NCBI GenBank assembly: GCA_902773035.1
Contig: CACYDB010000154.1
Span: forward strand, 1-7,735
Direction of reading: 5' to 3'
DNA length: 7,735 bases
Source of the DNA: an uncultured Ruminococcus sp.
Lineage (GTDB): Bacteria > Bacillota > Clostridia > Oscillospirales > Acutalibacteraceae
Part shown: positions 1 to 4,494 of the stretch, piece by piece
Position numbering within the stretch: the stretch's first letter is position 1
Layout: each line of letters begins with the position of its first letter
Program-made: the position numbers and the translations under genes
The notes under the pieces: model-generated
Told to the model about the DNA's origin: nothing
Seen by the model: the letters and a program-made list of their open reading frames with translations, nothing else
Databases searched by the model: none

Positions 1-1484
1 ACGCCGCCGTCAACGCCGATACCGTTCTTCATTGAGTCGATAATTGACTGACCCTCTGCGGGAATCTGGCTGTTAGCCGCGTATACTGTATCTGCTGAGT
101 CGAGCTCTTCGATAGTGAGGTTGATTGTAGCCTCGCCCTGAGCGCCGTCCTTAACCTTGAAGTTACATACTACAAGCGCGCCGCCGTTTGTGAAATCGTA
201 GGGCTTCTTAACGCTTGAGAAGTTGAAGAGACCTTCGTCGAGGTTGTCGATAACAGAGCTGTCAACAATCGGGAACTCCCAGCTCTCGAGTGTGAGCTTA
301 TCCTTGTTGTATGTAAGAGCAGCCTGTCCGTCTACGAGAGCCTCGGGAGCTGTGAGGTTGTAAGTAACCTTGAGTGTGTCGCCTGCAACTTCCTGCTTCT
401 TGATCTCTGCGCCGTTCAGTTTGATTACGGCTGTGAAGGGACCTTCCTCAACGTCACCGCTTGTTACGGGTGCTGTTGTTTCAGGCTCAGTGCTCTCTGT
501 AGGATCGGGATTGCCTGTAGGATCGGGCTCACCTGTAGGATCGGGATTGCCTGTAGGATCGGGCTCTGAGGAATCAGGCTCTGTGGGATCGGGCTCTGTG
601 GTATCGGGCTCTGTGGTATCGGGTTCTGTGGGCTCAATAGACTCGCCCCAGTCGCCGCCGTATACTTCTATCGGGGTGCCGAAGCCGTCGTCGCCGGGTT
701 CAGCTGAACCGTCGAGAACGAATACGCCGTTGTTAGTTGTATACTGTGTAGCTGTCTGGCCGACTCTTCCTGTCCAGCCGCCGTCTGATGTATTAACGAA
801 GATACAGTTATCGGCTACGCCCTCAAACTTAATTAAATCGCCTTCGGGAGAACCGGAAACAAACTCGCCTTCCGCGCCGCCTGAGAATGACCATACAGCC
901 CAGTCGCCTGAAACTTCGCCGGGCTTGAGGTATACTGTATTCTCGCCGGGAATGAAGATGGGATCGGGATCACCTGTAGGATCGGGATCAGGACCGGGAC
1001 CGGGATCATCCCATGCCGCTACCTTGTACATTGGCTGACTGAATTCGCCTGTAGTTGTTTCATCGGTTACCCAATAGTTCTTTGTAAAATCAGTAATGTT
1101 CTCAGTCTGATTGGTGCCGCCATCGTTGATAACACAACCTGTTGCACTAGTGGGGATATAGATCGCTACAACCTGCTCACCATAGCCGTTCTGAACTTTT
1201 TCTGTCATGTCCCAACCGGGCCAAGGAGATGTTACGTCGCCGCTGTCGTTATAAGCGTAGACCTTTACTGTTGACCAACCTTTGTTGTTGGTAATCCAGA
1301 ATTTGTACTCATCCTGACCGGAAAGGTCACTGTGGACAGTAGTCGGGGTGAAGTCAACGTCATCACCTGTCATTGTTTTGCCTGTCTCAGCTGCTGATGC
1401 GGTCAGTCCGACAACGGAGAATACTGACAGTATCATAAGTATAGCTAAGACGATACTTGTTAATTTCTTAAAAGATGTTCTCAT
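1..1484 (-). CDS. Secreted modular starch-binding protein (CBM26-like plus cohesin-like), C-terminus cut by window edge
   Basis: Open frame of 494 codons from ATG at 1484 running off the left edge. Residues 1-32 are a signal peptide: basic start MRTSFKK, hydrophobic core, likely cleavage after ASA. Residues about 58-134 resemble starch-binding module CBM26, with aromatics W70, Y76 and Y78, a PWPGWDM stretch at 87-93 and VINDGG...QT at 118-127. A Pro/Gly/Asp linker (161-175) leads to a second beta-rich module (about 176-270, opening with NTVYLKPGE) that I cannot assign firmly; it may be a divergent starch-binding fold. A TEPDT/PDPTGN linker (285-339) precedes a cohesin-like module (about 348-491; YNKDKLTLESWEFP, DFTNGGALVVCNFKV). 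No catalytic domain is seen. By family analogy it would bind starch outside the cell and perhaps dock partners. A dockerin, Big domain or anchor may lie beyond the edge. The start is set by a perfect ribosome site. Confidence 0.85.
   Translation of the reverse strand, partial: MRTSFKKLTSIVLAILMILSVFSVVGLTASAAETGKTMTGDDVDFTPTTVHSDLSGQDEYKFWITNNKGWSTVKVYAYNDSGDVTSPWPGWDMTEKVQNGYGEQVVAIYIPTSATGCVINDGGTNQTENITDFTKNYWVTDETTTGEFSQPMYKVAAWDDPGPGPDPDPTGDPDPIFIPGENTVYLKPGEVSGDWAVWSFSGGAEGEFVSGSPEGDLIKFEGVADNCIFVNTSDGGWTGRVGQTATQYTTNNGVFVLDGSAEPGDDGFGTPIEVYGGDWGESIEPTEPDTTEPDTTEPDPTEPDSSEPDPTGNPDPTGEPDPTGNPDPTESTEPETTAPVTSGDVEEGPFTAVIKLNGAEIKKQEVAGDTLKVTYNLTAPEALVDGQAALTYNKDKLTLESWEFPIVDSSVIDNLDEGLFNFSSVKKPYDFTNGGALVVCNFKVKDGAQGEATINLTIEELDSADTVYAANSQIPAEGQSIIDSMKNGIGVDGG
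468..632 (-). repeat. Degenerate Pro/Asp/Thr/Glu repeat linker
   Basis: Residues 285-339 of the CBM26-like protein consist of TEPDT-type pentapeptides followed by PDPTGN/PDPTGE hexapeptides (18 bases each). This is an extended inter-module linker before the cohesin-like module. A shorter related stretch (PGPGPDPDPTGDPDP) at 960-1004 separates the first two modules. The repeats are less uniform than those in the upstream gene. Confidence 0.8.
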
Positions 1485-1492
1485 AAAACAAT

Positions 1493-1499
1493 CCTCCTT
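1493..1499 (-). promoter_or_regulatory. Strong ribosome binding site for the CBM26-like gene
   Basis: On the minus strand AAGGAGG lies 8 bases before the ATG at 1484. This is a near-ideal Shine-Dalgarno match and fixes the start of a gene whose end is outside the window. Confidence 0.85.
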
Positions 1500-1516
1500 C
1501 TAAATTTACATTTTAT

Positions 1517-1522
1517 ATTATA
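1517..1522 (-). promoter_or_regulatory. Candidate -10 box for the CBM26-like gene
   Basis: The minus strand reads TATAAT here, 32 bases before the ATG, inside an A/T-rich leader. No good -35 hexamer sits 16-18 bases upstream: the nearest TTGCCA and TTGACT are 24 and 33 bases away. Either the promoter is activator-dependent or the match is chance in A/T-rich DNA. Confidence 0.35.
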
Positions 1523-1568
1523 CACAAGTCAGCGGAAATTTGCTATTGGCAAAATAGTCAAATTGTAA

Positions 1569-1631
1569 AGCTTTTTTTGTGTAGTTTGCTGTTACATATT
1601 TACGTATTTTCAAATTTTAACAAAAAAAGCT
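1569..1631. repeat. Perfect 12-base inverted repeat, 39-base loop
   Basis: AGCTTTTTTTGT at 1569-1580 is the exact reverse complement of ACAAAAAAAGCT at 1620-1631. A further AATTGT at 1561-1566 can pair with ACAATT at 1645-1650 across a one-sided bulge. The stem is mostly A:T. It lies in the presumed 5' leader or promoter region of the CBM26-like gene and could act as a weak RNA structure or a protein site. No known regulator is recognised. Confidence 0.6.
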
Positions 1632-1647
1632 CTCAAAGGGGTTGACA

Positions 1648-1739
1648 ATTGGTTAGTTGTCAGTGGTTGGAAACCGCTTGTCAGAGGCTTATATATATAA
1701 AGGAAACGAATAATCTCCAAGCACTGACAACCAATCAGT
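1648..1739. repeat. 26-base imperfect inverted repeat around an alternating TA core
   Basis: Arms 1648-1673 and 1714-1739 pair at 21 of 26 positions, including an uninterrupted 10-base core GTTGTCAGTG (1656-1665) with CACTGACAAC (1722-1731). The 40-base centre holds TATATATATA (1690-1699). TTGTCAG or its complement occurs at 1657-1663, 1678-1684 and 1724-1730. TGACAA at 1643-1648 with TTGTCA at 1657-1662 forms a separate 6-base palindrome with an 8-base spacer. It could be an operator cluster, a recombinase site or a degenerate MITE. No target-site duplication is obvious and no transposase is near. Confidence 0.65.
1690..1720 (-). promoter_or_regulatory. Possible promoter inside the inverted repeat, reading toward the CBM26-like gene
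   Basis: On the minus strand TTGGAG (1715-1720) is separated by 17 bases from TATATA (1692-1697), a plausible vegetative -35/-10 pair that would give a leader of about 200 bases for the downstream gene. Because the site is inside an inverted repeat, the plus strand shows the mirror arrangement: TTGGAA at 1667-1672, 17 bases, TATATA at 1690-1695. Alternating TA makes chance matches easy, so this is tentative. Confidence 0.3.
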
Positions 1740-1743
1740 AAAT

Positions 1744-1770
1744 AAGGGCTGCCGCGGCGCGACAGCCCTT
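1744..1770 (-). terminator. Intrinsic terminator of the 721-residue secreted protein gene
   Basis: An 8-base stem AAGGGCTG (1744-1751) with CAGCCCTT (1763-1770) can extend by three G:C pairs past one C/A mismatch. On the minus strand it starts 11 bases after the TAA stop and is followed by a short T-rich run (TTATTTA). The position and G/C-rich stem are typical. The T tract is modest, so some readthrough into the next gene is possible. Confidence 0.7.
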
Positions 1771-1781
1771 AAGATGTGGTC

Positions 1782-3947
1782 TTATTTTACGACCTTGACC
1801 TTGATTGTGTAGCTCTTAACCTTATTGATTGTGAGCTTGACCTTGGACGCGCCTGTCTTTTTGCCCGCCTTGATCTTTACGGTAGCCTTGCCCGAAGCCT
1901 TAACGTTCTTCTTGCCTGTTACCTTAAACTTATTGGCGATAGCCTTAGCCTTGCCTGTGATCTTGACCTTGAGGGTCTTGCCCTTCTTGATCTTGTAGGT
2001 CTTTTTAGCGCTGAACTTCTTGCCCGCTACCTTGATAGTCGGGTTGGTCGTAACCTTAACGGAGCATGTGAACTTCATACCGTCAACAGTAACGGTGATC
2101 TTAGCTGAGCCCTTCTTGAGAGCTGTTATCTTACCCTTGGAGGAAACAGTGGCTACCTTTTTCTTGCTTGACTTGAAGCTTGCCTTGCCTGATGCGCCTG
2201 TTACCTTGAGAGTGAAGGTCTTGCCTGCCTTGAGGCTCTTGGACTTAGCGTTGAGCTTAACAGCCACTGCGGGAGCGTCTGTCGGAGCCTGAGTCGGAGC
2301 TATTGTTTCAGCGGCGGGCTCGGTTACTGTTTTGCTGAACTCGCAGTCTGTATTAACTACAGCGCCGTCTGTGATGATAGCAACGTCCTGACCCTCAGCG
2401 CCGTCAGCGTTGAGCTCCTGAACATCGAGATCGAGAGTAGTGGCGCCCTGAGCCAGAGCTGTGAACTCTGCCTTAACGAGAACCGCGCCGTCTGTGAACG
2501 CCTTGTTCTCCTTAGCTGTTGTGGAGTTGAAGCTTACCTTATTAACGAGGTCTGTGTTGATAATGGGGTTGATAAGGTTGGGAAGCTCGAAGCTTACGAG
2601 CTGGAGAACATCCTTGTCGTAGCTGAGAGTACCCTGGGAGTCGATAACGCTGAGAGCTGTTTTGAGTGTGAACTCAACTGTAAAGGTTTCGCCTACAGCG
2701 TATGTCTTTGATGTGATAGCGGAGATATTGGATGTAATATCAACTCTTGTCTTGCCCTCGGCAACGGGATCGGGAGATGTTGACTCTCTCTCAGCGGGGG
2801 TGTAGGGACCTGTCGCGGAAGCGATGGGAGTTGTCTCCTCGGCGGGAAGAGTAGTTTCGTCCTGACCCGCGGGAACAGTTGTCTCCTGAGGCTCAGTTGT
2901 CTTCTGAGGCTCTGTTGTTTCCTGAGGCTCTGTTGTTTCCTGAGGCTCTGTTGTCTCCTGAGGCTCGGTTGTTTCCTGAGGCTCTGTTGTCTCCTGAGGC
3001 TCGGTTGTTACCTGAGGCTCGGTTGTTTCCTGAGGCTCGGTTGTCACCTGAGGCTCAGTTGTTTCCTGAGGCTCGGTTGTTCCCTGAGGCTCGGTTGTTA
3101 CCTGAGGCTCGGTTGTTCCCTGAGGCTCGGTTGTTCCCTGAGGCTCGGTTGTGGTGTTCTCTGTTGTTGATGAGGTTGCGGCAGTATCGCTGAAATCAAT
3201 AGAGTATGTGCCTGCGTTGAGGTCGATCGTGAATGTAGCGTAAGTCATTCCTTCGGGAACCGTGCAGGTAATATTTCCGCCGTTTGCGGCAAATACGCCG
3301 TCTGACTCGCCGCTGCCCCAGTTACCATACTTCCATTCGCCGTTAGCTACGAACTTGAAGTTGAAGCTGTCGCCGGGTGTTACGGCAAATGTGCCTGAGT
3401 AAACGTCTGTAGAGGTTTCTTCGAGAGTGTAGTTAGCGTCGGCTGTGTTCCACTCGTTCATTGAGCCCGCTATACGCATAGTCTCTATAACAGGAGCCGC
3501 GAAATCTACATCCTCTGAGGCGTTGCCGTCTCCATCGAGGAAGGAAACCGCGCCTGTGGAATCGTTGAACGCGATTGTAAAGCTTGCGGTCGCATCAACT
3601 GTGATCAGGAAGTTACCGTTGCCTGAGGTTGAAGCTTTGTGGGAACCGTCGTCGCCGTACCATGTTGTAGTTTCGCCTTCGATTTTGATGATTTTGAACT
3701 CATAATCGCCCGCGGGAATATCCTCGTAGGACGCGCAGTTTAAGCCGCCGCTGCCGAGAACCATTCTTTTGGAGGTCGCGTCGTTGGGCCAAGCGACTGA
3801 TCCGCCTGAAAGCTCCTTGCTGCCGGTGATGTAGAAGTTAGTCTGACCGGGCATAGGTTCATCTTCAGCATAAGCCGCTACTGTGAATAAGGACATGAGC
3901 ATTAATACTGAAAGCAATACAGCCATGCCCTTTTTAAAAGTTTTCAT
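1782..3947 (-). CDS. Secreted modular protein: two X25-like modules, TTEPQ repeats, cohesin-like, Big_2-like, Lys-rich tail
   Basis: A complete protein of 721 residues. Residues 1-27 are a signal peptide (MKTFKKG, hydrophobic core, AYA|ED). Two tandem beta modules follow, about 37-137 and 156-252. The second (IAGSMNEWNTADANY, then WKYGNWG at 205-211) resembles X25/pullulanase N-terminal carbohydrate-binding-like domains; the first is more divergent. Residues 266-355 are fifteen TTEPQx repeats. Residues about 400-541 are cohesin-like (GTLSYDKDVLQLVSFELP, FTDGAVLVKAEF). A Big_2-like domain (about 563-632) runs into a basic tail ending KVKVVK. No LPXTG, dockerin, SLH or catalytic domain is seen. 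The likely role, inferred, is extracellular alpha-glucan binding with a docking module, held to the wall through the basic end. It is monocistronic, with its own leader and terminator. Starch-adherence proteins of Ruminococcus bromii are a functional analogy only. Confidence 0.88.
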   Translation of the reverse strand: MKTFKKGMAVLLSVLMLMSLFTVAAYAEDEPMPGQTNFYITGSKELSGGSVAWPNDATSKRMVLGSGGLNCASYEDIPAGDYEFKIIKIEGETTTWYGDDGSHKASTSGNGNFLITVDATASFTIAFNDSTGAVSFLDGDGNASEDVDFAAPVIETMRIAGSMNEWNTADANYTLEETSTDVYSGTFAVTPGDSFNFKFVANGEWKYGNWGSGESDGVFAANGGNITCTVPEGMTYATFTIDLNAGTYSIDFSDTAATSSTTENTTTEPQGTTEPQGTTEPQVTTEPQGTTEPQETTEPQVTTEPQETTEPQVTTEPQETTEPQETTEPQETTEPQETTEPQETTEPQKTTEPQETTVPAGQDETTLPAEETTPIASATGPYTPAERESTSPDPVAEGKTRVDITSNISAITSKTYAVGETFTVEFTLKTALSVIDSQGTLSYDKDVLQLVSFELPNLINPIINTDLVNKVSFNSTTAKENKAFTDGAVLVKAEFTALAQGATTLDLDVQELNADGAEGQDVAIITDGAVVNTDCEFSKTVTEPAAETIAPTQAPTDAPAVAVKLNAKSKSLKAGKTFTLKVTGASGKASFKSSKKKVATVSSKGKITALKKGSAKITVTVDGMKFTCSVKVTTNPTIKVAGKKFSAKKTYKIKKGKTLKVKITGKAKAIANKFKVTGKKNVKASGKATVKIKAGKKTGASKVKLTINKVKSYTIKVKVVK
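2883..3152 (-). repeat. Fifteen tandem 18-base repeats encoding TTEPQx
   Basis: The region encodes fifteen consecutive hexapeptides TTEPQx (residues 266-355), highly similar at the DNA level. From the N-terminal end the variable residue is G,G,V,G,E,V,E,V,E,E,E,E,E,K,E, reflecting mostly single-base changes in one codon (GGA, GTA, GAA/GAG, AAG). It forms an extended, probably glycosylatable linker between the carbohydrate-binding-like modules and the cohesin-like module. Such uniform repeats are prone to slippage, so copy number may vary between strains or be mis-assembled. Confidence 0.92.
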
Positions 3948-3955
3948 TGGAAATC

Positions 3956-3963
3956 TCTCCTTT
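3956..3963 (-). promoter_or_regulatory. Ribosome binding site of the 721-residue protein gene
   Basis: AAAGGAGA on the minus strand precedes the ATG at 3947 by about 8 bases, supporting that start. The signal peptide beginning immediately at this ATG agrees. Confidence 0.8.
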
Positions 3964-4007
3964 GCTTTTTATTAGAATCAGAAAACTATTCTTATATTTA
4001 TTGTATC

Positions 4008-4062
4008 AAAAACCGCGGGATATTTCTATTGTAATAATACATAAAAATCACCCGCGATTTTT
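4008..4062 (-). terminator. Terminator region with two alternative hairpins, end of thiI-sortase operon
   Basis: Two hairpins share bases. The short one pairs 4043-4049 with 4056-4062 (7 base pairs, A/T-rich, 6-base loop) and is flanked by A and T runs on both strands. The long one pairs 4051-4062 with 4008-4019: 12 pairs, one a G:U on the minus-strand RNA, a 31-base loop, then TTTTTGAT. Both have terminator character on the minus strand and they cannot form together. It starts 15 bases after the stop at 4078 and ends about 60 bases before the next ATG. The simplest reading is the operon's 3' end; an attenuator for the 721-residue gene is possible. Confidence 0.6.
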
Positions 4063-4077
4063 GGTTACTATACTGTT

Positions 4078-4491
4078 TTAGTAGGCGCTGAAGTCGGACA
4101 GATACTTTTTTAAGGGTCCCGAGAGAATGGCTGTTATTTCCTCGGGCTCGTCGGGCAGGGCTATGAGAAGCTGGCCTCCCTGACGGATGAGGTAGCCGTC
4201 GGACTTTGAGACGGGGTTTTTGAGCTTTTTGATATCATCGGGCGTTTTGTTGGCGAGAGCCTTTGAGAGTACGTTTTCGACGCCGCTGTCGTCGGTGACG
4301 CTGAGTCCGCCGATTATGAATACGACGTTGGTTTTGTCGAAGGCGTCGATTATCAGCTCGCCGAGAGATTGCGGTGAGGTCGCGAAAAGTGAGGTGTGGA
4401 AGTTGAGGTCGGTGTCCTTTATCGCGGCGCCGAGCGATTTTTCGCACAGGTTGGTCTTTGCCGCGAGGTAAAATATCAGTTCACAGTTCAT
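4078..4491 (-). CDS. Small MoCF/CinA-like domain protein
   Basis: A 137-residue protein with no signal peptide or membrane segment. A hydrophobic strand leads into IGGLSVTDD (60-68), resembling the TGGxGPTxDD motif of MoCF-fold proteins (MoaB, MoeA, CinA N-terminal domain). Near the C-terminus GYLIRQGGQLLIALPDEPEEI (99-119) resembles the conserved CinA segment where a substrate-free form of the LPGxPxE motif sits. The family domain is usually about 160-170 residues, so this copy is shortened in the middle, and the usual Thr-Gly-Gly is Ile-Gly-Gly. Nucleotide or pterin binding cannot be assumed. The ATG lies 3 bases after the sortase stop and its AGGAGG site overlaps the sortase end, implying translational coupling. 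It is the last gene of the operon. The family call is moderately sure and the function is unknown. Confidence 0.75.
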   Translation of the reverse strand: MNCELIFYLAAKTNLCEKSLGAAIKDTDLNFHTSLFATSPQSLGELIIDAFDKTNVVFIIGGLSVTDDSGVENVLSKALANKTPDDIKKLKNPVSKSDGYLIRQGGQLLIALPDEPEEITAILSGPLKKYLSDFSAY

Positions 4492-4494
4492 ATG

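Larger units (their letters stand above)
1485..1781. other. Gene-free intergenic region rich in inverted repeats
   Basis: About 297 bases between two minus-strand genes encoding secreted proteins. I see no credible ORF. It contains, from right to left, the terminator of the 721-residue gene (1744-1770), a 26-base imperfect inverted repeat with an alternating TA core (1648-1739), a perfect 12-base inverted repeat (1569-1580 with 1620-1631), and the leader of the CBM26-like gene. It is much richer in A/T than the coding DNA on either side. Confidence 0.8.

Noticed and set aside
370..1038. Plus-strand open frame of 222 residues rich in Gly/Ser/Val repeats
   Set aside because: It is the antisense of the Pro/Asp/Thr linkers and modules of the minus-strand CBM26-like gene; its repeats mirror those linkers and it has no recognisable domain.
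1648..1739. tRNA or known riboswitch
   Set aside because: The region gives one long imperfect stem with a TA-rich loop; no cloverleaf, anticodon arm or riboswitch core that I recognise.
1782..1830. LPXTG-type sorting signal at the end of the 721-residue protein
   Set aside because: The C-terminus ends in a lysine-rich strand (YTIKVKVVK) with no LPXTG or NPXTX motif and no hydrophobic segment, so it is not a canonical substrate of the nearby sortase.
2883..3152. CRISPR array
   Set aside because: The 18-base units are contiguous with no spacers and stay in frame as a protein linker.
2879..3193. Plus-strand open frame made of LFPEARL-type repeats
   Set aside because: It is the complement of the TTEPQx array. 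The 18-base period keeps every frame open, so the open frame is a repeat by-product.
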